This document shows positions 9,085 through 17,472 of a stretch of 64,000 bases of DNA, piece by piece; position 1 is the first letter of the stretch, and every line of letters starts with the position of its first letter. Both the position numbers and the translations under genes were made by a program. Origin of the DNA: Streptomyces graminofaciens (lineage in GTDB: Bacteria > Actinomycetota > Actinomycetes > Streptomycetales > Streptomycetaceae); contig NZ_AP018448.1 of assembly GCF_030294945.1 (NCBI RefSeq), positions 3,906,001 to 3,970,000 on the forward strand, written 5' to 3'. Under the pieces are notes generated by a model. That model was not told where the DNA came from and ran no database searches. It was given only the letters and a program-made list of their open reading frames with translations.

Positions 9085-9203
9085 GGGCGAACCTCCCACG
9101 CTTGTCGTCCTCGACATGATCGAGAGGGGGCGATGGGGTCCCCCGGTCGAGCGAGGCCGAGACTGTGGGAGCGTTTGCCCCGCCGCGGCGGTTTCACGCG
9201 AAT

Positions 9204-9243
9204 GGGCCGGTTTCCCCACCGTAAAGGATGGTGAAACCGGCCC
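9204..9243 (-). terminator. Hairpin terminator downstream of dxs
   Basis: GGGCCGGTTTC (9204-9214) pairs perfectly with GAAACCGGCCC (9233-9243), 23 bases past the dxs stop in the direction of dxs transcription. The loop can extend the stem (CACC/GGTG). Confidence 0.8.
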
Positions 9244-9265
9244 TTCCGGCCCTGCTTCCGCTACG

Positions 9266-11185
9266 TCAGTCGCGCGCGGGCTCCACCTCGGCGGCGGCGT
9301 CGCCGTACTTGCCGTCGAGCTTCGCGACCAGCCCGGTGACCTGGCGGGCGATGTCCGGCGCGGTCAGACCGATCTCCGCCATGACCTCGGCGCGGGAGGC
9401 GTGGTCGAGGAAGCGGGGCGGGATGCCGAAGTCACGCAGCGGGAGGTCGACACCGGCGTCGCGCAGCGCCTGGGCGATCGCCGAGCCGACGCCGCCGACC
9501 CGGGAGTTGTCCTCGACGGTGACGACCACGCGGTGCTTCTCGGCGAGCGGGGCCATGGCCTCGTCGACGGGCTTGACCCAGCGCGGGTCGACGACGGTGG
9601 TGGTGATGCCCTGCTTGTCGAGGAGGTCGGCGATCTCCAGGCACATCGGCGCGAGGGCGCCGACGGAGACGAGGAGCACATCGGGGGTGTCGGTGCCCGG
9701 CGCACGCAGGACGTCCATGGCGCCGACGCGCCCCACGGCCGGTACGGCGGGGCCGACGGCGCCCTTGGAGAAGCGCACGACGGTCGGCGCGTCCGTCACC
9801 TCGACGGCCTCGCGGAGCTGCGCGCGCACCTGTTCGGCGTCGCGCGGGGCGGCCAGCCGCAGGCCGGGGACGACCTGGAGGATCGACATGTCCCACATGC
9901 CGTTGTGGGAGGCGCCGTCGGTGCCGGTGACACCGGCCCGGTCCAGCACGAAGGTCACGCCGCACTTGTGCAGGGCGACATCCATCAGCACCTGGTCGAA
10001 GGCGCGGTTGAGGAAGGTGGCGTAGACGGCGAACACGGGGTGCAGCCCACCGGTGGCGAGGCCCGCCGCGGAGACCGCGCCGTGCTGCTCGGCGATGCCG
10101 ACGTCGTAGATACGGTCCGGGAAGGCGTCCGCGAACTTCTTCAGACCGACCGGCTGCAGCATCGCCGCCGTGATCGCCACGATGTCGTCGCGCTCCTTGC
10201 CGAGCCGGACCATCTCGTCACCGAAGACGGAGGTCCAGTCGGCACCCGAGGCCTTGACCGGCAGGCCGGTGTCGGGGTGGATGGGGCCGATGCCGTGGAA
10301 GCGGTCGGCCTCGTCCTGGAGGGCGGGCTGGTAGCCGCGGCCCTTCTCGGTGAGGCAGTGCACGATGACGGGCCCGCCGAAGCGCTTGGCGCGCGACAGC
10401 GCGGACTCCAGGGCCTCGATGTCGTGCCCGTCGATCGGTCCGACGTACTTGAGCCCGAGGTCCTCGAACATGCCCTGCGGGGCGATGAAGTCCTTCAGCC
10501 CCTTCTTCGCGCCGTGCAGCGTCTCGTACAGCGGCCTGCCGACGACGGGGGTCCGCTCCAGCAGGTCCTTGCCCCGGGCCAGGAACCGCTCGTAGCCGTC
10601 GGTGGTCCGCAGGGTGGCCAGGTGGTTGGCGAGGCCGCCGATGGTGGGCGCGTACGACCGCTCGTTGTCGTTGACGACGATGACGAGGGGACGGTCCTTG
10701 GCGTCGGCGATGTTGTTGAGCGCCTCCCAGGCCATACCGCCGGTCAGGGCGCCGTCACCGATGACGGCGACCACGTGGTCGTCGCGTTCGCGGACCTGGT
10801 TGGCTTTCGCGAGGCCGTCGGCCCAGCCCAGGACCGTCGAGGCGTGGCTGTTCTCGATGACGTCGTGCTCGGACTCGGCCTGCGAGGGGTAACCGGACAG
10901 GCCGCCCTTCATCTTGAGCTTGGAGAAGTCCTGACGGCCGGTGAGCAGCTTGTGGACATAGGACTGGTGGCCCGTGTCCCAGAGCACCTTGTCCTTGGGC
11001 GAGTCGAAGACGCGGTGCAGGGCGATCGTGAGCTCGACCACGCCGAGGTTGGGGCCGAGATGGCCGCCGGTCTTGGACACCGCCTCGACGAGGAAGGTCC
11101 GGATCTCCTCCGCCAACTCGTCCAGCTGCTCCAGGCTGAGCCGGTCCAGATCGCGCGGTCCCCTGATGCGGGTCAGCAGCGGCAC
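9266..11185 (-). CDS. dxs: 1-deoxy-D-xylulose-5-phosphate synthase
   Basis: The first enzyme of the methylerythritol-phosphate isoprenoid pathway. It condenses pyruvate and glyceraldehyde 3-phosphate with thiamine diphosphate in the cytosol. The 639-residue length is typical. Features include [19 protein letters not shown] (catalytic His), the ThDP/Mg signature [16 protein letters not shown] followed by [11 protein letters not shown], the central [18 protein letters not shown] motif written here as [18 protein letters not shown], and a transketolase C-terminal domain. The ATG at 11185 starts at [17 protein letters not shown], as in other actinobacterial DXS proteins. It is transcribed alone on the minus strand with a strong terminator behind it. 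It sets precursor supply for menaquinone, carotenoids, hopanoids and terpenes. Confidence 0.97.
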   Translation of the reverse strand: MPLLTRIRGPRDLDRLSLEQLDELAEEIRTFLVEAVSKTGGHLGPNLGVVELTIALHRVFDSPKDKVLWDTGHQSYVHKLLTGRQDFSKLKMKGGLSGYPSQAESEHDVIENSHASTVLGWADGLAKANQVRERDDHVVAVIGDGALTGGMAWEALNNIADAKDRPLVIVVNDNERSYAPTIGGLANHLATLRTTDGYERFLARGKDLLERTPVVGRPLYETLHGAKKGLKDFIAPQGMFEDLGLKYVGPIDGHDIEALESALSRAKRFGGPVIVHCLTEKGRGYQPALQDEADRFHGIGPIHPDTGLPVKASGADWTSVFGDEMVRLGKERDDIVAITAAMLQPVGLKKFADAFPDRIYDVGIAEQHGAVSAAGLATGGLHPVFAVYATFLNRAFDQVLMDVALHKCGVTFVLDRAGVTGTDGASHNGMWDMSILQVVPGLRLAAPRDAEQVRAQLREAVEVTDAPTVVRFSKGAVGPAVPAVGRVGAMDVLRAPGTDTPDVLLVSVGALAPMCLEIADLLDKQGITTTVVDPRWVKPVDEAMAPLAEKHRVVVTVEDNSRVGGVGSAIAQALRDAGVDLPLRDFGIPPRFLDHASRAEVMAEIGLTAPDIARQVTGLVAKLDGKYGDAAAEVEPARD

Positions 11186-11410
11186 CCGTGCCTCCTTGCA
11201 ATAGTGCTGATCGAGCGTTGCCTGGCTCGTCGAAGTCTAATGTTCCGCGATTCCCGCCGACGGCCGGGCGGGGGGTCCTGCATCACGCGAACGACCGTAG
11301 ATCATCCTGCACAGAGGTGCCCATACGAAACGTCCGGGACAAAAGAGAAGTGCCCGACGCCAGATTCGACGCCGAGCACTTGTTCAAACGGAGGGCACTG
11401 ACGTGCCCTG

Positions 11411-11490
11411 AAGGGGCGTGGGGCTGTGCCGACTTGCGGCTCCGCAGTGCGGGCGCGACCAGCCGAGGACAACCGGCACCCGCAGGACAC
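11411..11490 (+). repeat. Streptomyces-type dispersed intergenic repeat, copy 1
   Basis: The 323-base gap between xylH and dxs holds no gene. It contains a hairpin (AGGGCAC at 11392-11398, GTGCCCT at 11403-11409) and then a run of the GAAGGGGCGTGGGGCTGTG...CGCGACCAGCC type, which I recognise as a sequence scattered through intergenic regions of Streptomyces genomes. Related copies occur near 18436 and 61800 in this window. Confidence 0.5.
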
Positions 11491-11508
11491 CCCGCGCCCC
11501 AAGGGCGC

Positions 11509-12846
11509 TCAGGCGCGCCCCGCAGCTTTCTGGCTCTTACGGGACACCGAGTCGATGACCACCGCACCCAGCAGAACCGCACCCGTGATCATGTACTGGA
11601 TCGACGTGTTCATGTTCAGCAGGTCCAGACCCGTCTGGATCGACTGGATCACCAACATACCCAGCAGCGCCGACCACACGGACCCACGCCCACCGAAGAG
11701 GCTGGTGCCACCGATGACCGCAGCCGCGATCGCGAGCATCAGCGTGTTGCCGCCACCGGCGTTGAGCGTCGCACTCGCGGTCTGACCCGCGAAGAACATG
11801 CCGCCCACCGCCGCGAACATGCCGGAGATGGCGAACACGGTGATCCGGATCATCGGCACGTTGATACCGGCACGACGCGCCGCCTCGATGCCGCCGCCGA
11901 CCGCGAATACCTGGCGGCCGTACGGCGTGCGGCGCAGCACGAAGTCGACGACGACGAGGCACCCGAGGAAGATGACCAGGGCGTTGGAGACACCCTGAGC
12001 GTTGTTCAGCACGGCCGCGGCCGCGAACGACGCCACGGCGAGCGCGCCGACGCGCAGCAGGATCTCGCTGGTGGGCCGGAACGGCACACCGGCCGCCCGA
12101 CGACGGCGCTGCTCGCTGAACGAGCCCACGGCCAGGGAGACGACACCGAGACCGGCCAGGATGTACGCGCCGACGATGGCCTGGTCCATGAAGAAGGAGT
12201 TCTGGCCCAGCAGCCTGATCGGGCCCTGCTCGGCCGGGATGTTGATCGTGCCGCTCTCGCCGAGCAGCCACAGCATCAGACCGTTCCAGCCGAGGAAGCC
12301 GGCCAGGGTCACGACGAACGCGGGTACGCCGATCTTCGCGAAGAACCAGCCGTGCAGGGAACCGATGCCGATACCGGTGAGGATGGTCAGGACCAGCGCC
12401 AGCCAGGCGTTCATACCGTGGGTGACCACGAACACGGCGAAGATCGTGGACGCGAGACCGCTGACGGAACCGACGGACAGGTCGATCTCGCCGAGCAGCA
12501 GCACGAACACCAGGCCGATGGCGAGCATGCCGGTGGCCGACAGGAAGTAGCTGATGTTGGAGAGGTTGTCCGCGCTGAGGAATCGATCATTCTGCAACTG
12601 GAAGATCGTCCAGATGACGATCAGGCCGATGAAGACCGGCAGCGAGCCCAGCTCGCCGCCCTTGACCTTGCGCTTGAACTCGGTGACATAGCCCTTGAGG
12701 CCCTCTTCGCGGACCAGCAGACGTGGGTCGACGACGGAGACGGGGGCCGCGGTGGGGTCGTCGGCGGGAGCGACGGTCGTCTGCTCCTCGACCACACCCT
12801 CGGACTTGGACTTTTCGCTCTTCACAGTCTTGGACGTGTCGCTCAC
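11509..12846 (-). CDS. xylH: Xylose-type sugar ABC transporter, permease
   Basis: An inner-membrane permease of the CUT2 (ribose/xylose) class, 445 residues. After a charged, low-complexity cytosolic N-terminus of about 60 residues come ten or so transmembrane helices. The CUT2 signatures LLGEIDLSVGSVSGLAS, FVVTLAGFLGWNGL and TSLFGGRGSVWSALLGMLV are clear. The start is the GTG at 12846, with GGAGG seven bases before it, overlapping the stop of the ATPase gene as GTGA. In S. coelicolor the equivalent genes neighbour rok7B7 and are linked to xylose uptake; that assignment is from established knowledge, not shown here. It is the last gene of the xylFGH unit. Confidence 0.9.
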   Translation of the reverse strand: MSDTSKTVKSEKSKSEGVVEEQTTVAPADDPTAAPVSVVDPRLLVREEGLKGYVTEFKRKVKGGELGSLPVFIGLIVIWTIFQLQNDRFLSADNLSNISYFLSATGMLAIGLVFVLLLGEIDLSVGSVSGLASTIFAVFVVTHGMNAWLALVLTILTGIGIGSLHGWFFAKIGVPAFVVTLAGFLGWNGLMLWLLGESGTINIPAEQGPIRLLGQNSFFMDQAIVGAYILAGLGVVSLAVGSFSEQRRRRAAGVPFRPTSEILLRVGALAVASFAAAAVLNNAQGVSNALVIFLGCLVVVDFVLRRTPYGRQVFAVGGGIEAARRAGINVPMIRITVFAISGMFAAVGGMFFAGQTASATLNAGGGNTLMLAIAAAVIGGTSLFGGRGSVWSALLGMLVIQSIQTGLDLLNMNTSIQYMITGAVLLGAVVIDSVSRKSQKAAGRA

Positions 12847-13631
12847 TTTGCCGCCTCCGCGGTGCGCCCCGCACGACGGGTCACGGCGTTCTCCGTGGCA
12901 CCCGTGATCGCGGCGATGATCTCTTCGTGGCTGGTGTCCTTCACGGAGAAGGAACCGTTGTTCTTGCCCAGGCGCAGTACGGCGACGGTGTCCGCGACAG
13001 CCTTCACATCGGCCATGTTGTGGCTGATGAGGATGACACCGAGGTTGCGGTCGCGCAGCCGCTCGACGAGGTCGAGGACCTGCGCGGTCTGCTCGACGCC
13101 GAGCGCGGCGGTGGGCTCGTCGAGGATGACGACCTTGGGGTCGCCGATGAGGGCGCGGGCGATGGCCACGACCTGGCGCTGACCGCCGGAGAGGCTGGCG
13201 ATCGGGATACGGACGCTCGGGATCCGGATGGACAGCGTGCTCAGCAGCTCCCGGGCGTTCTTCTCCATCGACACCTCGTCGATGACGCCCTTGCGCAGCA
13301 GCTCGCGCCCGAGGTAGAGGTTGCCGACCACGTCGAGGTTGTCGCACAACGCGAGGTCCTGGTAGACCGTCGCGACGCCGAGTCCCTGGGCGTCGTGCGG
13401 CCTGTTGATGCTGACCGGGTTGCCCTCCCACTCGATAACGCCCTCATCGATGGGGTGTACACCCGCGATCGTCTTGACCAGGGTCGACTTCCCTGCGCCG
13501 TTGTCGCCCACCAGGGCGACCACTTCTCCGGCGTGAACCTCCAGCTCTACGTCGGTGAGTGCCTGCACCGCACCGAACCGCTTGGAGACTCCGCGCAACG
13601 CCAACACGGGCGTAGCGGACACGTGAACCAT
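12843..13631 (-). CDS. xylG: Xylose-type sugar ABC transporter, single-domain ATP-binding protein
   Basis: A 262-residue ABC ATPase that powers the adjacent permease from the cytosolic side. It has Walker A GDNGAGKST, signature LSGGQRQ, Walker B VVILDEPTAALG and the switch histidine in ILISHNM. Enterobacterial XylG/RbsA proteins of this transporter class carry two fused ABC domains (about 500 residues); here there is only one, so the transporter presumably uses a homodimer. That is a family difference, not a truncation, because the protein is complete at both ends and fits snugly in the operon. The next gene starts inside its stop codon. Confidence 0.9.
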   Translation of the reverse strand: MVHVSATPVLALRGVSKRFGAVQALTDVELEVHAGEVVALVGDNGAGKSTLVKTIAGVHPIDEGVIEWEGNPVSINRPHDAQGLGVATVYQDLALCDNLDVVGNLYLGRELLRKGVIDEVSMEKNARELLSTLSIRIPSVRIPIASLSGGQRQVVAIARALIGDPKVVILDEPTAALGVEQTAQVLDLVERLRDRNLGVILISHNMADVKAVADTVAVLRLGKNNGSFSVKDTSHEEIIAAITGATENAVTRRAGRTAEAAK

Positions 13632-13763
13632 CTCCTTCGCCGCCTGACCGGCGGGGATGCCGCGCCTCGGGGGACAGGCGCGGAGGGATGCGCGTGGCGC
13701 TCCCGGGGCTGAACGCTCCGGGGCCGACCACGTACAAGGCTTACAAGGTGAACATGCGCAAAG

Positions 13764-13836
13764 CCGCTGCCTCGGCAGCGGTTCCGTCCGACGCCCGACC
13801 CGAAAGCGGGGTCTGAAGGTGGGGCGGGCGTCGGAC
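13764..13836 (-). promoter_or_regulatory. Pair of stable hairpins between xylF and xylG
   Basis: In the 285-base gap between xylF and xylG are CCGCTGC/GCAGCGG (13764-13781, 4-base loop) and a larger structure, GTCCGACGCCCG (13786-13797) pairing perfectly with CGGGCGTCGGAC (13825-13836). The large loop can form an inner stem. Structures here typically protect the upstream binding-protein mRNA and attenuate read-through into the ATPase and permease genes. That role is inferred. Confidence 0.65.
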
Positions 13837-13916
13837 AGGTTTCGCGGGACCGCTCTTCGGCGGTCATGGTCCCGGGCGGCCGCGTCGTCTCGCGGCCGCC
13901 CTGGACTCGACCCGGC

Positions 13917-15017
13917 TTACTGAAGGCCGGCGGCCTTGCAGGCCTTGGCGTACTCGGCGGTGCAGATGTCGGCGACGGTGTACAGCTTGTCCTTGATCAC
14001 CGTGTCGTTGATGTTGGCCTTGGTGACCGAGACCGGGGTCAGCAGCTGCGAGGGCACCTTGTCGCCGGAGCCGCTGGTGAGCGTCTCGGTGGCGAGGTCC
14101 TTGATGTCCTTGCCCTCGAGCAGGTTGACCGCGAGCTGGGCGGCGGCGTCGGCCTCCGGCTTGAAGGCCTTGTAGACCGTGCTGGACTGCGTGCCCGCGA
14201 CGATGCGCTGGATGCCGGCGAGCTCGGCGTCCTGACCGGTCAGCGGGATGCCGCTGATGCCGGCGCCCTTGAGGGTGGTGGCGATGCCACCGGCCATGCC
14301 GTCGTTGGCGGCGTAGACGCCCGCGATCTTCTTGGCGCCGATCTGGGTGATGGCCGCCGACATCTTCTGGCTGGCGACCGTGTCCTTCCACAGACCGGAC
14401 TGCTCGTAGGCGATGTCGACCTTGCCGTCGAGGACCTTGTGGGCGCCCTCCTTGAACTGGCCGGCGTTCGGGTCGGCGTCGTCACCGTTGATCATGACGA
14501 CCTTCGACTTCTTGGTCGCCTTGTCGCCGAGCGCGTCGAGGAGCGCCTGGCCCTGGAGCTCGCCGACCTTGACGTTGTCGAAGGAGACGTACGCCGAGAC
14601 CGGGCCCTGCGCCAGACGGTCGTACGCGACGACCTTGATGCCCTTGTCGACCGCCGCCTGGATGGAGGACTTGATGGCGGCGGAGTCCTGGGCGCTGATC
14701 ACGATCACCTTGACACCCTTGGTGATCATGGTGGTGACCTGCTGGGCCTGCTTGGACGCGTCACCGGCGGCGTTGGCGTACTCGACCTTGCAGTCCGAGC
14801 ACAGCTCCTCGACCTTGTCCTCGAAGAAGGGACGGTCGAACTTCGCGTAGCGCTCGGTGACGCTGTCGGGGAGCAGCAGACCGATGGTCTTGCCGCCCTT
14901 GCTGCTGCCGCTGTCGGCGGAGTCGTTGTCGTCGCCGGCCTTGCCACAGGCCGCCACGGAGAGCGCCAGCGAAACCGCGGTGGCGCCGATCACGACTCTA
15001 CGCATCGTTGCGTTCAT
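13917..15017 (-). CDS. xylF: Xylose-type sugar-binding lipoprotein
   Basis: The extracytoplasmic substrate-binding protein for XylGH, 366 residues. The signal peptide ends in a lipobox (VAAC), so the mature protein is tethered to the membrane by its acylated cysteine. A Ser/Gly/Asp-rich linker follows. The body is a type I periplasmic-binding fold of the RbsB/XylF class: KTIGLLLPDSVTERYAKFDR, then VIVISAQDSAAIKSSI, VVAYDRLAQGPVSAYVSFDN, YAANDGMAGGI and PLTGQDAE. The Asn/Asp residues in the last three are usual sugar contacts. A CSDCK cysteine pair may form a disulfide. GGGAGG lies 10 bases before the ATG. It is the first gene of xylFGH and is divided from xylG by hairpins. Confidence 0.92.
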   Translation of the reverse strand: MNATMRRVVIGATAVSLALSVAACGKAGDDNDSADSGSSKGGKTIGLLLPDSVTERYAKFDRPFFEDKVEELCSDCKVEYANAAGDASKQAQQVTTMITKGVKVIVISAQDSAAIKSSIQAAVDKGIKVVAYDRLAQGPVSAYVSFDNVKVGELQGQALLDALGDKATKKSKVVMINGDDADPNAGQFKEGAHKVLDGKVDIAYEQSGLWKDTVASQKMSAAITQIGAKKIAGVYAANDGMAGGIATTLKGAGISGIPLTGQDAELAGIQRIVAGTQSSTVYKAFKPEADAAAQLAVNLLEGKDIKDLATETLTSGSGDKVPSQLLTPVSVTKANINDTVIKDKLYTVADICTAEYAKACKAAGLQ

Positions 15018-15040
15018 TTGGGTTGTGCCTCCCTGACACG

Positions 15041-15058
15041 GGCCGCAGCGCTGCGGCC
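15041..15058. promoter_or_regulatory. 18-base perfect palindrome in the xylF leader
   Basis: GGCCGCAGC|GCTGCGGCC is perfectly self-complementary and lies 24-41 bases before the xylF start, just upstream of its ribosome-binding site. Upstream, on the minus strand, a TTGACG hexamer (about 15092-15097) could be the -35. The palindrome could be an operator or an RNA stem in the leader; sequence alone does not decide. Confidence 0.5.
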
Positions 15059-15141
15059 GAGGTGGCTGGAAGTCAACTCGGCCACACGTGCGACGTCAAG
15101 AAGTAAATCCTTAACGGGTTGGCAACGGCGCCTTTCGTTCT

Positions 15142-16341
15142 CTAAGTGAAGACAGGAGTGGCTGCGGACAACGTTCCGTCCAAAAGGGTTGAATCACCCA
15201 TCTCGCTGAGGGCCAGAGCGAGGGCCCCGAGGACCTCCGCGCGACCGCCAAGTGCCCCTGGCAGCACCGAGAGTTGACGTGCGGCACTGGGGATGGCGTA
15301 CCGGCCGACCGACTCCCTTATGGGCCCGAGCACCAACTCCCCGGCCTCGGCGAGATCGCCACCGAGGACCACGCGGCTCGGATTCAACAGATTGCAGAGA
15401 TTGGCGACTCCACTGCCGATGTGTCGGCCGACGTCGGCGATCACCCGACGGCAGCCCGGATCTCCGTCCCTGCCCAGCCGTACGACGCCTTCCATGGTCA
15501 GGTCCGTGCCGTGGCTGGACCGGAGGAGCGGAAGCACATAGCGCGCCGCCGCGAAGGTCTCCAGACAGCCGCGGTTGCCGCAGCGGCAGACGGGGCCGGA
15601 TTCATCAAGAGTAATATGCCCGATTTCTCCCGCGGTGCCACCCGGACCTCTGTAGATCTTGCCATCGATCACCAGTCCGGCACCAACGCCACTGGACACC
15701 TTGATGTAGGCCAGGTCGCGCACCCCTCGGCCGCTGCCCCAGACGAGTTCACCGAGGGCGCCGAGGTTGGCGTCGTTGTCCACGTGAACCGGAACGCCGA
15801 GGCGGTGGCGCATCTCGACGGCGGGCCTGGTGCCGGTCCAGCCCGGCAGGATGGCGGTGGAGCCCAGCGTCCCGGACTCCACGTCGATCGGTCCGGGCAC
15901 GCCGAGGCCGACGCCCGCGATCTTCGTACGGTCCACACCCGTGGCGTCGACCAGACGGTTGACCAGCTGTTCCGCCCGGTCGAAGCCCTGGGTGGAGGAG
16001 GCGTCCACATCGAGCGGCTCCGACTCCTCGGCCAGCACCTGGTGGGCCAGATTTCCGATCGCGACGCGCAAATGGGTGTGGCCGAAGTCGACGCCGATGA
16101 CGATGCCGGCATCCCCGCTCAGCGAGACCGCACGGGCCCGCCGGCCGCCCGCCGAGGTGGGCGTGACCTCGACCGTTCCCCCTTCCTTGAGTTCGCGCAC
16201 GATATTGGAAACGGTGGCCGCGGACAGGCCGGTCGTCCGCGCGATCTCGGCCTGCGTGAGCGAGCCGGCGAGACGCACCGCCCGTACGACGCGCTCCAGA
16301 TTTGCTCGGTGCAGCGACGACTGCGATCCCGGAGTCTCCAT
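15142..16341 (-). CDS. rok7B7: ROK-family transcriptional regulator, Rok7B7-like
   Basis: A sugar-responsive regulator of 399 residues. The N-terminus is a winged helix-turn-helix (SLTQAEIARTTGLSAATVSN at about 28-47). It is followed by a ROK sugar-kinase-like domain with VIGVDFGHTHLRVAIGN (phosphate loop), GVGLGVPGPIDV, VPVHVDNDANLGALGE and the zinc-binding motif CRCGNRGCLE. In S. coelicolor the regulator in this position, Rok7B7, affects xylose uptake, carbon catabolite repression and antibiotic production (established knowledge). It lies directly upstream of xylF on the same strand with a 124-base gap, so it may have its own promoter. The ATG at 16341 is chosen; a GTG at 16353 would add four residues. 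Confidence 0.92.
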   Translation of the reverse strand: METPGSQSSLHRANLERVVRAVRLAGSLTQAEIARTTGLSAATVSNIVRELKEGGTVEVTPTSAGGRRARAVSLSGDAGIVIGVDFGHTHLRVAIGNLAHQVLAEESEPLDVDASSTQGFDRAEQLVNRLVDATGVDRTKIAGVGLGVPGPIDVESGTLGSTAILPGWTGTRPAVEMRHRLGVPVHVDNDANLGALGELVWGSGRGVRDLAYIKVSSGVGAGLVIDGKIYRGPGGTAGEIGHITLDESGPVCRCGNRGCLETFAAARYVLPLLRSSHGTDLTMEGVVRLGRDGDPGCRRVIADVGRHIGSGVANLCNLLNPSRVVLGGDLAEAGELVLGPIRESVGRYAIPSAARQLSVLPGALGGRAEVLGALALALSEMGDSTLLDGTLSAATPVFT

Positions 16342-16387
16342 CGACTCATCCACTCCCGTCCAAGGCCGGGCGACCACCACGCCGCCC

Positions 16388-16421
16388 GTGACCCAGGTCA
16401 CAGCAGCGGAACCCGGGTCAC
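16388..16421. promoter_or_regulatory. Tandem operator-like sites before the ROK gene
   Basis: GTGACC-CA-GGTCAC (16388-16401) is a dyad with perfect 6-base arms. A second copy, GGAACCCGGGTCAC (16408-16421), matches it at 11 of 14 positions and lies 20 bases away, two helical turns. Both sit 47-80 bases before the chosen ROK start, fitting an autoregulatory operator. The binding protein is not proven. Confidence 0.45.
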
Positions 16422-16521
16422 TTACAAGTTGTGAACTCCAAGCTCCGCTGAACGGGTTACCGCAGTCAAGTCCTTGACAGAAACTGGCATGACTGAATGA
16501 CCACTAAATGTCACTCTGCGG

Positions 16522-17454
16522 CTACTTAAGGGTGGCGGAAGTGAGGCCGGCCTGGACCTGGCGCTGGAAGGAGAGGTAGACGACGAGCATGGGGATCATC
16601 GCGATCGTGACGCCGGCGAAGAGGACGGGCAGGTCGGAGGCGTAGCCCTGCTGCTGCTGAAGCTGGATGAGGCCCTGGGTGAGGACGTACCGCTCGGGAT
16701 CGTCGCCGCTCTGCGGCTGCATCAGGACCGTGGGCAGGATGAACTGGTTCCACTGTCCGAGCGTGTTGAAGATGCCCACGCTGATCAGCCCGGGTTTGGC
16801 CATCGGCAGCATGACCTGGAAGAACGTCCGGGTGTGCGAGGCGCCGTCGAGGATGGCAGCCTCGAAGACAGCGGTGGGAAGTGTCCGGAAGAAGGCGTGC
16901 ATGAAGAACACGGTGAACGGCATCGAGTAGGCGACGTAGACCAGGATCAGCCCCTGGTAGGTGTTCAGCATGTCGAGCCGCTTGACCATGAAGAACAGCG
17001 GGACGAGGGCCAGGAACACCGGGAACATCGCGCCGGCGACGAAGAAGTAGTACAGCAGCCGGTTGCCCCAGAACTGGTAGCGGGCCAGGACATAGGCGGC
17101 CATCGACCCGAAGAGCATGGTCAGCGGCACGGAGAAGGCCAGCACGAGGACCGTGTTGAGGAAGTAGTCGCCGATGCCCTTGTCCCAGGCGCGGGAGAAG
17201 ACGTCGAGGGACCAGTTCTGCGGCCAGCCGAAGGCGGAGCCCGCGATCTGGGAGTCGGTCTTGAAGGAGCTGAGCACCAGCCACAGCAGCGGCAGCACGA
17301 TCAGCAGCGCCCACAGTGCGAGGAAGCCGTGCGAGAACACGTTCAGGACGACGCCCTCGCCGCGGTCGCCGTCGGGCTTGCCCGGGCGTCCGTCCGGGGG
17401 CGGGCTGGTGGGTACGGAGTCGCCGTACGAGGTGGTCTTGAGGGGTGCGCTCAT
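16522..17454 (-). CDS. ngcG: Carbohydrate ABC transporter permease, NgcG type
   Basis: A CUT1-class inner-membrane permease of 310 residues with six transmembrane helices after a ~35-residue cytosolic N-terminus. The cytosolic EAA loop, EAAILDGASHTRTFFQVMLP, contacts the ATPase. Position next to rok7B7 matches S. coelicolor ngcEFG, reported to import N,N'-diacetylchitobiose/N-acetylglucosamine (from memory of the literature). It is the third gene of a minus-strand operon, ngcE-ngcF-ngcG, and starts 18 bases after ngcF. No ATPase gene is present, so a shared ATPase such as MsiK is presumably used. A different oligosaccharide substrate cannot be excluded. Confidence 0.88.
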   Translation of the reverse strand: MSAPLKTTSYGDSVPTSPPPDGRPGKPDGDRGEGVVLNVFSHGFLALWALLIVLPLLWLVLSSFKTDSQIAGSAFGWPQNWSLDVFSRAWDKGIGDYFLNTVLVLAFSVPLTMLFGSMAAYVLARYQFWGNRLLYYFFVAGAMFPVFLALVPLFFMVKRLDMLNTYQGLILVYVAYSMPFTVFFMHAFFRTLPTAVFEAAILDGASHTRTFFQVMLPMAKPGLISVGIFNTLGQWNQFILPTVLMQPQSGDDPERYVLTQGLIQLQQQQGYASDLPVLFAGVTIAMIPMLVVYLSFQRQVQAGLTSATLK

Positions 17455-17472
17455 GATTCCCGTCTCTCCCGC

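Noticed and set aside
9166..9179. Half CebR-like sequence TGGGAGCGTTTGCC upstream of the amino-acid permease
   Set aside because: Only 10 of 14 positions match and the right half-site is lost; the gene has no link to cellulose use.
8882..11401. 839-codon plus-strand open frame
   Set aside because: It runs antisense to dxs and part of the permease gene and shows no protein family features.
11188..13182. 664-codon plus-strand open frame over xylH/xylG
   Set aside because: Antisense shadow rich in Arg/Asp/Gln; the minus strand has the permease and ATPase motifs.
15041..15058. Palindrome before xylF considered as a riboswitch
   Set aside because: It is a simple 18-base dyad with no surrounding conserved aptamer-like structure.
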